62,429 nucleotides of DNA, from NCBI GenBank assembly GCA_034435435.1, contig DAOTXN010000030.1, positions 1 to 62,429 on the forward strand, in the 5' to 3' direction. The notes under the pieces are model-generated. The model was given only the letters and a program-made list of their open reading frames with translations. It searched no databases and was not told where the DNA came from. Below, in pieces: positions 32,938-40,884 of the stretch; position 1 is the stretch's first letter; the number at the start of each line of letters is the position of its first letter. Source of the stretch: DAOTXN01 sp034435435 (GTDB taxonomy: Bacteria > Chloroflexota > Anaerolineae > S140-20). The translations under genes and the position numbers were made by a program.

Positions 32938-34088
32938 CTCGCACGCCGCGTCAACGCCTGCGCCTCGCGCTGCTTCGGGCCTATGCCCGTTTCAAGTCCG
33001 CGGATCACGCCTCACGCCTCACGCCTGACGTTTCACGCATCCTCGTCATCCGCCCAGACCACCTGGGCGACCTGCTCTTCACCACGCCTGCGCTGCGCGA
33101 GCTGCGCCGGCGTTACCTGGCCGCCCACGTCACGGCGTTGGTGGGTCCGTGGGGCGCGCCGGTCCTGGCCAACAACCCGCACGTGGATGAGATCGTCTCG
33201 TTGCCCTTTCCCGGCTTCACGCGCCAACCCAAACCCTCCCCGTGGCAACCGTACACGTTGCTGCGGCGCTGGGCGCGACAGTTGCGCGGGCAATACGACC
33301 TGGCCTTCATCTTGCGCTTTGACCATTGGTGGGGCGCAATGCTGGCGCACTTGGCAGGCGTCCCTGTGCGGGTGGGTTACGATTTCCCGGAAGTCAAACT
33401 CTTTTTGAGTCGCGCTTTGCCCTACACAGCCGGGCGACACGAAGTGGAGCGGAATTTGAGGTTGGTAGATTGGGAATGGGTAGATTGGGAGGACCAATTT
33501 CCCAATCTACCAGTTTCCCAACCGACCGAGTATCACATCCCTGAGCAGGCCGGCGTGTGGGCCAGGAACCTGCTGCAAAACCGCCCGGCTATTGCTATCC
33601 ATCCGGGCGCAGGGGCAGCCGTCAAATTGTGGCGCGTGGAAGGGTGGGCCAAAGTGGGGGATGCCCTGGCGCAGGAGACCGGCTACCAGGTCATCCTGAC
33701 CGGCGCGGACGCCGAGCGCCCACTATGCCAGGCCATCGCCGAGAAAATGTCCACCCTGGCCTGGGTCGTGGCTGGGGAGACCACGCTGGACCAGTTGGCG
33801 GCCATGTTTGCCCGTTGCCGCCTCGCCCTGGGGCCAGATAGCGGCCCGATGCACCTGGCGGTGGCCGTCGGCGCGCCCACGGTTCACCTCTACGGCCCGA
33901 TCGACCCGACCGGCTTTGGGCCATGGGGGCCGCCGGAGCGCCACCGGGTGCTCATCTCGGCCTGGCCGTGCATCCCGTGCAACCGGCTCGATTATCAGGA
34001 TACCGAGATTCCATCTCACCCCTGCGTGCGTGAAATCACGGTGGAAGACGTGTTGGCAGCGGCGCGGGAGGTGTTGACGACCGCTTGA
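32934..34088 (+). CDS. Glycosyltransferase family 9 (heptosyltransferase-like)
   Basis: A 384-residue GT9 protein with RILVIRPDHLGDLLFTTPAL (about 36-55), the family's N-terminal signature including the catalytic Asp. The donor site includes AIHPGAGAAVKLWRVEGWA (about 222-240), GPDSGPMHLAVAVG (about 300-313) and HLYGPIDPTGFGPWG. LPS heptosyltransferases belong here, yet most Chloroflexota lack LPS, so the product is an unspecified glycan. Residues about 20-35 (SADHASRLTPDVSR) come from a TCACGCC heptamer tract, and about 176-195 from a CCAATCTACC palindrome. ATG 32934 overlaps the previous stop (ATGA). Confidence 0.87.
   Translation: MTRTPRQRLRLALLRAYARFKSADHASRLTPDVSRILVIRPDHLGDLLFTTPALRELRRRYLAAHVTALVGPWGAPVLANNPHVDEIVSLPFPGFTRQPKPSPWQPYTLLRRWARQLRGQYDLAFILRFDHWWGAMLAHLAGVPVRVGYDFPEVKLFLSRALPYTAGRHEVERNLRLVDWEWVDWEDQFPNLPVSQPTEYHIPEQAGVWARNLLQNRPAIAIHPGAGAAVKLWRVEGWAKVGDALAQETGYQVILTGADAERPLCQAIAEKMSTLAWVVAGETTLDQLAAMFARCRLALGPDSGPMHLAVAVGAPTVHLYGPIDPTGFGPWGPPERHRVLISAWPCIPCNRLDYQDTEIPSHPCVREITVEDVLAAAREVLTTA
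33004..33040. repeat. TCACGCC heptamer tract inside GT9 N-terminus
   Basis: Three to four units of TCACGCC/TCACGCA-like heptamers, translated as DHASRLTPDVSR. The complement GGCGTGA matches the tract at 39067-39100, which encodes HASRFTPH in an unrelated gene. Confidence 0.5.
33462..33520. repeat. CCAATCTACC palindromic tract inside GT9 gene
   Basis: GGTAGATTGGGA occurs twice directly and then inverted as TTCCCAATCTACC, forming a potential 12-13-bp hairpin within the reading frame. Translated as LVDWEWVDWEDQFPNLPVSQ, a low-complexity insert. Confidence 0.5.
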
Positions 34089-34124
34089 ATCCCTCCGCCT
34101 CTTCCAGAGACCGGACGCCCGACG

Positions 34125-34868
34125 TTAGCTTTCTTTTTTTCCTACTGTCGCCACGTAAATCGCAAACTGCTCTACGCCGTCCAGTCCTAACAGCTCGTTC
34201 AGCGCCTCGTCGTCGAACGCGGCGATGGCGCACACCCCAGCGCCGATGGCCTGGGCGGCCAAGTACAGATTTTGGCAGACGTGCCCTGCGTCCAGGTGCA
34301 GGTAGCGATAACCGCGCTGACCGTAGCGCCAAGTCATCCGATAAGCCACGGCGGTCCAGATGAACGTGACGGCGCTGCGCTTCACGTAAGGCTGATCCAG
34401 ACAGGCCTTGACGGCAGCATCGGCCAGCTTGGCTTCCAGGCTATCTACCACCAATTTGTGCTCCAGCGCAAGATAGCGATAAAGCCCCGCCTGCAACGTC
34501 GCCACGTTGTTGACCAGCAAATAGGTCTCAAAGGCATGGCGCGCGCCGGCCGAAGGCACGGTGCGCAGCGTGGCGTATGTGTCCACCGTCTCCTTGACGC
34601 CCTGAGTGCACCACAGCAAAAACGAGAGTTCGTCCAGCGTCAGTGGTCGCTCGGCGTACTGGCGCAGGCTGCGCCGGGTTTCAATGGCGGTTCGCAGATC
34701 AAAGCCGAACGTCGGCAGCTCAGACGGCGCGGGCAGGTCAATCAGAGACCGGCTTGAGTCGAAGGGCAGTTGGAGCGGCGGTTGGGTCACTCCCTGGCTC
34801 TGATCCGAGCGGGCCAGGTAACGGTACTGCGTCTTGTGCATGAATTCTGGACCGATGCTTAAAGGCAT
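34125..34868 (-). CDS. SagB/ThcOx-type nitroreductase-family oxidoreductase
   Basis: A 247-residue FMN oxidoreductase. The domain starts after a short leader with TAIETRRSLRQYAERPLTLDELSFLLWCTQGVKE, typical of SagB dehydrogenases (given in full: residues about 65-98). It continues with PSAGARHAFETYLLV (FMN phosphate contact), LYRYLALEHKL, and the C-terminal LHLDAGHVCQNLYLAAQAIG. ATG 34868 follows CGGAGGATATGTC. Family members oxidise azolines to azoles in peptide natural products, but no cyclodehydratase or precursor gene is seen here, so the substrate is open. It lies downstream of the TPR gene on the same strand. Confidence 0.85.
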   Translation of the reverse strand: MPLSIGPEFMHKTQYRYLARSDQSQGVTQPPLQLPFDSSRSLIDLPAPSELPTFGFDLRTAIETRRSLRQYAERPLTLDELSFLLWCTQGVKETVDTYATLRTVPSAGARHAFETYLLVNNVATLQAGLYRYLALEHKLVVDSLEAKLADAAVKACLDQPYVKRSAVTFIWTAVAYRMTWRYGQRGYRYLHLDAGHVCQNLYLAAQAIGAGVCAIAAFDDEALNELLGLDGVEQFAIYVATVGKKES

Positions 34869-34929
34869 GACATATCCTCCGGGGTTGTGCTGAAACTCAA
34901 GAACAAAGGTTTCGCGGCCACGCGCCGGC

Positions 34930-36378
34930 CTACCTATCCTGGTAGGCCTCGGGCAATGCGCTCCAGGCTCGCTCCAGGTTCGCGGCCAGTTGCCGATCAG
35001 TGTCCAGGGCCGCTGCCCGCTCGTAGGCCCGAATAGCCTGGTCAAAACGGCCTTGATCCGCTTGCAGGCGACCCCAGTGATAATAGGCCGAGGCCAGGTT
35101 CGGGTCGAGGGTGAGCGCCTGGGTCAGGCTGGCCGCGGCCTGCGCCGGTTGATTGGCGAGAAAATAGGCCCAGCCCAGCAGATCGTGGGCGTCGGCGGCG
35201 GCGGGGGTCAACTCTACCCATCGTCGGGCGGCAAAAAGGCCCGACTGGCCCGCTCCGATGCCGGTGTCCAGATAAAAATGGGCCAGGGTTTTCCAGACTT
35301 GAACATCCTCAGGAGCCAATTCTGTGGCAAAAAGCAACCATGCTTCAGCAGCCGTGTACTCGCCCTGCGCAAGATAGGTCGCCCCGATCTGTAGGCACAA
35401 GGCGGAGTTCTCCCGATCTAGATCAAAAGCAACCTCGAACAAGTACCGCGCCAGATCAGGCCGGGCGTGGCGATCCCAATATGATCCCGCCAACGTCAAG
35501 GCTATCGGGGATTGTGGGGCGAGTTGCAGCGCATAGGCGAACGCGGCGGCGGCCCAATCCGTCTGCCCGATGCGGTCGAGCGTCTGGCCCAGATAGGCAA
35601 AGGCGTCGGCGTAGGCAGGGTTGCGATGGACAGCCAATAAAAGAGAGCGCAGCGCCAGCATCGTCGCCGCACGCGAAAAGGTGGCCGGCGACGCCGCATT
35701 GAGCGACGAGGGGTCGAGGCCGAGTAGGGCCGCGCCCAACAGCGTCGAGCGGTAGGCAGGATCGGCGCTGGCAACGGCCTGGCGATTGGCCGCCAACACA
35801 GGTTTTAGCGCGGCTTCCCAGACGGGGTCTTGAGCCGCCTGCTCCAGGTGGGGTATGGCAGCGGTGGGCTGGGGTTCTATCAACAGCAGTCCCAGCCAGG
35901 CGTGGGCGACCGGATCGTTCGGGTCGGCGGCCAGCAGGAACTCCAGTTCTCGTTGTGCGCGCGACCAATCGGCCAGAGCAATGGCCGATTCGGCCAGAGC
36001 CAGGCGGGCTGCACGCTCAAAGGGATGGCGGCTCAGGAGGCGCGCCCAGTAGCGCACGGCGCGGCGGTCATCGCCCTGGGCGGCGTGCAAACGGGCCAGG
36101 CTGGCATCCAGGGCGGCGCTATCGTCGCCTCGCCGCAGCGCCTGGTCGTAGGCGGTAAGCGCGGCGTCAACCTGCCCCACAGCGAGATACAGATCGCCCA
36201 GCATGCGCCACGGTTGGGGGTCGGCCGGCCGACGGGCGGCTGCCAACTGCAACGCGCCGTCGCGCAGAGCCGTTACTGCAACGGCGTCGGTCGGGCCAGG
36301 CGAGAGGGCCAAAATGAGACCCAAGGCCAGGATCAGGACGAGCCAGCGCCTTTTGATTTGGACGAGCAGCGTCGGCAT
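34930..36378 (-). CDS. Membrane-anchored TPR-repeat protein
   Basis: The 482-residue protein starts with a single membrane segment (WLVLILALGLILALS, about 12-26) that acts as anchor or uncleaved signal. At least nine 34-residue TPR units follow: WRMLGDLYLAVGQVDAALTAY near residue 57, and the last AYYHWGRLQADQGRFDQAIRAYERA near 450. It probably scaffolds a complex outside the membrane. The start is the ATG at 36378. A TATAAT box at 36390-36385 puts the transcription start at or near the A of this ATG, so the mRNA may be leaderless. No RBS is visible. Confidence 0.78.
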   Translation of the reverse strand: MPTLLVQIKRRWLVLILALGLILALSPGPTDAVAVTALRDGALQLAAARRPADPQPWRMLGDLYLAVGQVDAALTAYDQALRRGDDSAALDASLARLHAAQGDDRRAVRYWARLLSRHPFERAARLALAESAIALADWSRAQRELEFLLAADPNDPVAHAWLGLLLIEPQPTAAIPHLEQAAQDPVWEAALKPVLAANRQAVASADPAYRSTLLGAALLGLDPSSLNAASPATFSRAATMLALRSLLLAVHRNPAYADAFAYLGQTLDRIGQTDWAAAAFAYALQLAPQSPIALTLAGSYWDRHARPDLARYLFEVAFDLDRENSALCLQIGATYLAQGEYTAAEAWLLFATELAPEDVQVWKTLAHFYLDTGIGAGQSGLFAARRWVELTPAAADAHDLLGWAYFLANQPAQAAASLTQALTLDPNLASAYYHWGRLQADQGRFDQAIRAYERAAALDTDRQLAANLERAWSALPEAYQDR

Positions 36379-36384
36379 AAAGTG

Positions 36385-36390
36385 ATTATA
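36385..36390 (-). promoter_or_regulatory. -10 box of the TPR gene, possible leaderless transcript
   Basis: Consensus TATAAT on the minus strand ending 6 nt before ATG 36378. A -35 box is not evident at 17 bp. Confidence 0.45.
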
Positions 36391-36415
36391 GCATAATCTA
36401 TCTCCAAAGAAAACA

Positions 36416-36448
36416 ACCCTTGCGAAGGTTGAGAGCCTTCGCAAGGGT
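36416..36448 (-). terminator. Terminator of etfBA
   Basis: 13-bp perfect stem, ACCCTTGCGAAGG (36416-36428) with CCTTCGCAAGGGT (36436-36448), 7-nt loop, followed on the minus strand by TGTTTTC. It sits 25 bp after the etfA stop. Confidence 0.8.
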
Positions 36449-36473
36449 CCGGGTCAAAATAGGGAAATAGTTT

Positions 36474-37460
36474 TTAGCCCAGTTTCTCTTTGAACGCTTG
36501 GGTCAGCGCCGGGACGACCTGGAACAGATCGCCGACAATGCCATACTGGGCCAGCTTGAAAATCGGCGCTTCGGGGTCCTTGTTGATGGCAACGATGATC
36601 TTGCTGGTGCGCATACCGGCCTGGTGCTGGATGGCCCCCGAGATGCCGCAGGCGATGTACAAGTCGGGCGAGACGGTCTTGCCGGTCTGCCCCACTTGAT
36701 GGGCGTAGGGAATCCAGCCCGCGTCCACGGCGGCGCGCGACGCGCCCAGGGCCGCGCCCAACGTTTTGGCCAGCTCGGCCACGGGGGCAAAGCCTTCCGG
36801 CCCGCCCACGCCCCGCCCGCCGGAGACGATGATGGCGGCGTCGGCCAGGCTGACCTGGCCCTCGGCAATGGTCAGACCGGTCACTTTGTTCATGATGTCA
36901 TCCTCGGCCAACACTGCGTTGACTTTGAGCACCTCGCCAGCCCGCCCGGCGTCGGGTTCGGGTTTGGGAAAGGCGCGAGCGCGCAAAGTGATGATCTGCG
37001 GGCGGCGCCGAGCGACGACGCATTTGGAGAGTAACTTACCGGAGTAGATGGGGCGCGTGGCGACGACGTTACCATCTTGGACTTCCAACGCGGTCACGTC
37101 GGCGATGGCGCCCGTATTCAGGTCTACAGCGACGGTGGGAGCCAGCTCGCGTCCGCGCGTGGTGGCGCCCATCAGGATGACAGCGGGTTGGTGCTCGGCG
37201 GCCAGCTTGCTCAACAACGCGGCATACGCTTCGGCGCGAAATTCGGCCAACGTGGCGTCTTCGGCCACAAAGACCCGGTCGGCGCCGTGAGCGATGGCAT
37301 CCTGAGCCAGCCCTTGTACACTCTGCCCAAAGAGGCAGGCCGAAACCTGGCCGCCATAAGCGCTGGCGATGCTGCGCGCTGCGCCGATAGCCTCCCAAGA
37401 AGGGGGAGCGACCTCGCCTTGATAATGCTCGATCCAGACGAAAATTCCTTGTGCGGTCAT
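36474..37460 (-). CDS. etfA: Electron transfer flavoprotein subunit alpha
   Basis: The 328-residue FAD-binding subunit has an N-terminal adenine-nucleotide-hydrolase-like domain (ILMGATTRGRELAPTVAVDL, about 95-114). The C-terminal FAD domain has ADAAIIVSGGRGVGGPEGF (about 206-224), GASRAAVDAGWIP, GQTGKTVSPDLYIACGISGAIQHQAGM and a late INKDPEAPIF. With EtfB it accepts electrons from acyl-CoA dehydrogenases, one of which lies close at 39147. It follows etfB by 11 bp. The terminator at 36416 closes the operon. Confidence 0.96.
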   Translation of the reverse strand: MTAQGIFVWIEHYQGEVAPPSWEAIGAARSIASAYGGQVSACLFGQSVQGLAQDAIAHGADRVFVAEDATLAEFRAEAYAALLSKLAAEHQPAVILMGATTRGRELAPTVAVDLNTGAIADVTALEVQDGNVVATRPIYSGKLLSKCVVARRRPQIITLRARAFPKPEPDAGRAGEVLKVNAVLAEDDIMNKVTGLTIAEGQVSLADAAIIVSGGRGVGGPEGFAPVAELAKTLGAALGASRAAVDAGWIPYAHQVGQTGKTVSPDLYIACGISGAIQHQAGMRTSKIIVAINKDPEAPIFKLAQYGIVGDLFQVVPALTQAFKEKLG

Positions 37461-37471
37461 GATCTCCCCTC

Positions 37472-38269
37472 CTAAATCACCTTTTCGGCGATGAGTTTGT
37501 CGGCCAGTATGGCGGCAGCGGTCTTGACGTCGTCGGCCTGGATGATCTCGGCCTCACTCTCGCGCACAGGCAGCGCAAAGACGGTGGGCCAGGCCACACC
37601 CGAACCGGCCGCGCCAACCTTGTCCGCCTCGGCCCCGATTTCGGCGGCGTCCCACACGGGCATGTCCATTTTGGACGCTTTGCGGATGCCGATGAACGAG
37701 GGATAGCGCGGTTCGTTGATCTCTTTGACGGTGCCGATGACGGCCGGAATGCGTGAGGCGATGGCCTGACGGCCCTGTTCTACCAACCGCTCGACGGTGA
37801 TGGTCCGGGCGGCGGGGTCCACCCCGGTCACTTTGGACACGTACATCAGGGGCGCAAAGCCCAAGCGGCGGGCCAGCGCCGGGCCGACCTGGCTGGTGTC
37901 GGTGTCCACGCTGCCGCGTCCGAGCAACACCAGGTCCACGTCGCCTAGCTTTTCGACCGTTTTGGCTAGGATGTAACTGGTAGCCAGGGTGTCCGACCCG
38001 GCAAAGCTATCATCCCAGACGCGAATGGCGGCGTCGCAGCCCATAGCCACGGCGTGCTTGAGGGCTTCGCGCGCCTCTTCGGGACCGACGGCGACGACGG
38101 TGATTTTGCCGCCGTGCTTGTCTTTGAGGAGCAGCGCCTCCTCGACAGCGTATTCGTCCCACGGGTTGATGACCAGCGGTGCATCACCCCACGAGACGTT
38201 GCCCGCAGCGTCCACCGACATTTTTGCGGCGGTGTCGGGCGTATGTTTGGTACAGACTAGGATGTGCAA
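37472..38269 (-). CDS. etfB: Electron transfer flavoprotein subunit beta
   Basis: A 265-residue AMP-binding partner of EtfA. MHILVCTKHTPDT opens the Rossmann-like fold, and INPWDEYAVEEALLLKD (about 35-51) is the family signature. VDLVLLGRGSVDTDTSQVGPALARRLG (about 111-137) contacts the nucleotide. The family signature near VEQGRQAIASRIPAVIG is followed by EPRYPSFIGIRKASK, the recognition loop for dehydrogenase partners. It is first in the etfBA operon with its own promoter at 38365-38393. Confidence 0.96.
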   Translation of the reverse strand: MHILVCTKHTPDTAAKMSVDAAGNVSWGDAPLVINPWDEYAVEEALLLKDKHGGKITVVAVGPEEAREALKHAVAMGCDAAIRVWDDSFAGSDTLATSYILAKTVEKLGDVDLVLLGRGSVDTDTSQVGPALARRLGFAPLMYVSKVTGVDPAARTITVERLVEQGRQAIASRIPAVIGTVKEINEPRYPSFIGIRKASKMDMPVWDAAEIGAEADKVGAAGSGVAWPTVFALPVRESEAEIIQADDVKTAAAILADKLIAEKVI

Positions 38270-38364
38270 GATGACCCTCCTTTACGTTTGGTCTGGACGC
38301 CCGGCGCTGGCCAGGCGCGAGTGTGGAACCGGGAGCTTGATTTATGACGCTGTGCGTTACGGCT

Positions 38365-38393
38365 ATTATACCACAAAGACCCCAAGACACCAA
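38365..38393 (-). promoter_or_regulatory. etfBA promoter
   Basis: Minus-strand -35 TTGGTG at 38393-38388, 17-bp spacer, consensus -10 TATAAT at 38370-38365. A leader of about 90 nt follows to ATG 38269. Confidence 0.7.
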
Positions 38394-38402
38394 GAGCCGT
38401 TT

Positions 38403-39122
38403 TTACTTTGCAGCATTTTGTCTGGGTGGTAAGTGCGTGTCCATCAGCATGTGAACCAGGTGGGGCAGGGCGTAAACCGAGGCTAACGCGGCGTCGGCCT
38501 GGGCCAGTTCTGTAGCCGCGCCGTAGCCATAGGCGGCAGCTATGATCGGCAAGCCGTTTTCGTGCGCCGCTTGCACGTCGTCGCCCCGGTCGCCGATGAC
38601 CAGTGCGGGCCGAGCGGGCAGCCGTTCCAACAACTCGCGCACCATGCGCGGCTTGCTGTCGGCGGAGGATTGGCGATAGCGCACGGCGTCGAAAAAGGGC
38701 GACAGTCCCTGCGTCGTCACGACGCGCTCGACGTAAGCGCGCGGGCCGTTGGTGCAAATTGCCATCTGATCGACGGCGGTTCGCAGCGCCTCTAGCGTCT
38801 CGCGCACGCCAGGAAAGAGTTGGCCGGTTTCGGGAATCAACTCAAGCTCCGTGCGGTCCACGGCGGCGATCAGCGCGCCGGCCTGCTCCGGTGGGCACTG
38901 CTCGCGCAGCCAGGCGTGAAAGGCGCTAACGGGCCGGCCGACAAAATATAACACGGCGTCGTCCGGTGGAACCGGCAGGCCAAAGGCTTCAAAGCTACGC
39001 TGCACGGCGGGCAGGGTGACGGTCTGGGTGCGAAAGAGCGTGCCGTCCAGGTCAAAGATCAGTAATCCGTGAGGCGTGAAGCGTGAAGCGTGAAGCGTGG
39101 GGCGTTGTTCGTCGTTCGTCAT
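38403..39122 (-). CDS. HAD superfamily phosphatase (phosphoglycolate phosphatase-like)
   Basis: The 239-residue protein has HAD motif I FDLDGTLFRT (about 23-32), a helical cap (about 40-110), motif II in MAICTNGPR, motif III Lys in SADSKPRMV and motif IV IGDRGDDVQAA (about 178-188). It dephosphorylates a small phosphometabolite; phosphoglycolate- or sugar-phosphatase types are closest. The start codon and first 18 residues lie in tandem heptamer repeats (39067-39155) and yield HASRFTPHG before the first beta strand. No other start codon is available close to the domain. It is 24 bp downstream of the acyl-CoA dehydrogenase gene. Confidence 0.83.
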   Translation of the reverse strand: MTNDEQRPTLHASRFTPHGLLIFDLDGTLFRTQTVTLPAVQRSFEAFGLPVPPDDAVLYFVGRPVSAFHAWLREQCPPEQAGALIAAVDRTELELIPETGQLFPGVRETLEALRTAVDQMAICTNGPRAYVERVVTTQGLSPFFDAVRYRQSSADSKPRMVRELLERLPARPALVIGDRGDDVQAAHENGLPIIAAAYGYGAATELAQADAALASVYALPHLVHMLMDTHLPPRQNAAK

Positions 39123-39155
39123 TCGTCGTTCGTCGCCCGTCGCCCGTCATTCGTT
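39067..39155. repeat. Two adjacent heptamer arrays bridging two genes
   Basis: About four GCGTGAA units (39071-39100) are followed by about eight TTCGTCG/CCCGTCG/TTCGTCA units (39106-39155). The arrays cover the last codons and stop of the acyl-CoA dehydrogenase gene, the intergenic gap and the first codons of the HAD gene. Confidence 0.7.
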
Positions 39156-40841
39156 CATCGCGTATGCGCCGACCAGGGCGTGCACGTCGCGCCAGACGCG
39201 CTCGTAACGGGCCGGGTCCACGGCGGGCCGGGCGATCATTTTGAGACAATAGTCCATCTGGGCCGGGGTGGTAGCAGGCTTGCTGTACAGATCGAGGGCA
39301 AATTGAGAGAAATCGCGCACCAGGCAGTCGAAAATCTGGTCGAGCAGATCGGGCGAGACGCCGTAAATCTCGGCGTTTTCGAGTATCAGTTGCCCATAAG
39401 GGACCAGGGTGAACAACTCGCCCATCGTCAACAGCCAGTCGGTGTCGCGGCGCTGGGTTTCGTCGGGCGTCGCCAGCGCGAGCAGGCTCTTGAACGCAGC
39501 GACCTGCTCCTGAAAGACGCGCACGTTGGGCAGGTCAAAACGGTCGAAAACGGCCTGATAGTCGTGGAACTGGATTTTCCCCAACCCGCCTGTCGGTCCC
39601 TGGTCGAACAGGAAGGTGTCGTCGGCGGGGTCGTCGCGCCGGGGAACGGGGGCATAGTCCGCAGGATTAAAGAAATAGTTGGCGATGAATTTGGCGATGA
39701 GAGCCAGATTGACGTGGGCCGTGCCCTCCAGCTTGGGCATGGCGCGGATGTCGCGGGCCGCCATCTCGAAATAGGTGTCCTTTTCAAAGCCTTTGGCCGC
39801 GATCACGTCCCACAACAGGTTGATGACCTGCTCGCCCTGGGTGGTCACTTTCATTTTGACCACGGGGTTGTAGAGCAGATAGCGCCGGTCGGCCCGCGAG
39901 GCGGCGCGCATATAGTCGGCGGCGCGCAGCGTGAACAGTTTCATCGCTGTCAAGCGGGCGTAGGCGTCGGTGAACAAGCGCTTGACGTGCGGGAAATCGG
40001 TCACGGCCATGCCATACAGCCGGCGGTTGGCGGCGTGGGTGACGGCCTCGTAAAAGGCGTGGGTGCAGACGCCGATGGAGGCCCAACCCAGGTTGTATTT
40101 GCCAATGTTCACCGTGTTGAGCGCGGCGTCCCAGGCTGCCTGGCCTTTGGACAGGATTTCGGCTTCGGTGAGGGAATAGTCGCGCAGGGCGAATTGGGCC
40201 ACGTAGTTTTGGCTGGCGGTGACGTTTTTGAGCAGGTCGTAGCCGGGGTGGCGATAGTCGGCCACGAAAAACACATATTCGCCCGTGTCGGCCATTTTGC
40301 CGAACGTGGAGACCATGGGCGCGACGTTGCCGTTGCCGATGTAGTATTTTTCGCCGTTGGCGCGATAGGTCCCGTCGGGCTGGGGGGTAAGACTCATCTC
40401 GGTGGCGTACACGTCGGCCCCGTGGGCCCGCTCCGACAGGCCAAAGGCAAACACCGCGCCGTCGCGTAGCAGCGCCGCCGCCCGGCGTTTCAAGTCCTCG
40501 TTCTGGCTCATCCAGATCGGACCGAGGCCCAGGATGCTCACCTGCCAGGTGTACCAATAGCCCAGCCCGTAAAAGGCCAGGATTTCGTTGAATTCACAGT
40601 TGCGCCAGGTGTCCCAGCGGGTCGAGCCGTCGCCATAGGCGGTGGGAGTGAGCAGCGTGGCAAAGAGCCGTCCTTGTTTCACAAAATCCAAAAAATCGGT
40701 GTAAAAGACGCGCGCGTGGTCGTCGGCTTTGATCTGGCGCTTGCCCTTGCGCTCGAAAAAAGCGATGGTTCGACGCATCAGGTCGCGGGACGCGGCGTCG
40801 GGATAATAGCGGTCGTGGTTCGTGGGATTAAAGAGAATCAT
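39147..40841 (-). CDS. Acyl-CoA dehydrogenase family protein
   Basis: A 564-residue flavoenzyme with FAD/substrate loop FAFGLSERAHGADVYATEM (about 131-149), GEKYYIGNGNVAP (about 163-175), a middle beta domain, and C-terminal helices with MPKLEGTAHVNLALIAKF (about 369-386). The last resembles the RI-EGT-E region of long-type acyl-CoA dehydrogenases. It is longer than the usual 380-residue forms, in the range of FadE-like enzymes with an added C-terminal helical domain. It is the likely electron donor for the EtfAB pair nearby. ATG 40841 has GAGGCAAGCT upstream. The last codons are made of TTCGTCA-type repeats. Confidence 0.86.
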   Translation of the reverse strand: MILFNPTNHDRYYPDAASRDLMRRTIAFFERKGKRQIKADDHARVFYTDFLDFVKQGRLFATLLTPTAYGDGSTRWDTWRNCEFNEILAFYGLGYWYTWQVSILGLGPIWMSQNEDLKRRAAALLRDGAVFAFGLSERAHGADVYATEMSLTPQPDGTYRANGEKYYIGNGNVAPMVSTFGKMADTGEYVFFVADYRHPGYDLLKNVTASQNYVAQFALRDYSLTEAEILSKGQAAWDAALNTVNIGKYNLGWASIGVCTHAFYEAVTHAANRRLYGMAVTDFPHVKRLFTDAYARLTAMKLFTLRAADYMRAASRADRRYLLYNPVVKMKVTTQGEQVINLLWDVIAAKGFEKDTYFEMAARDIRAMPKLEGTAHVNLALIAKFIANYFFNPADYAPVPRRDDPADDTFLFDQGPTGGLGKIQFHDYQAVFDRFDLPNVRVFQEQVAAFKSLLALATPDETQRRDTDWLLTMGELFTLVPYGQLILENAEIYGVSPDLLDQIFDCLVRDFSQFALDLYSKPATTPAQMDYCLKMIARPAVDPARYERVWRDVHALVGAYAMNE

Positions 40842-40884
40842 AGCTTGCCTCTACGTCTGAATACACTGAACGAGTCAAATATCC

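Noticed and set aside
39090..40469. 459-codon open frame on the plus strand
   Set aside because: It is antisense to the acyl-CoA dehydrogenase gene, has no domain marks, and is rich in His/Gly/Val as expected from a high-GC shadow.
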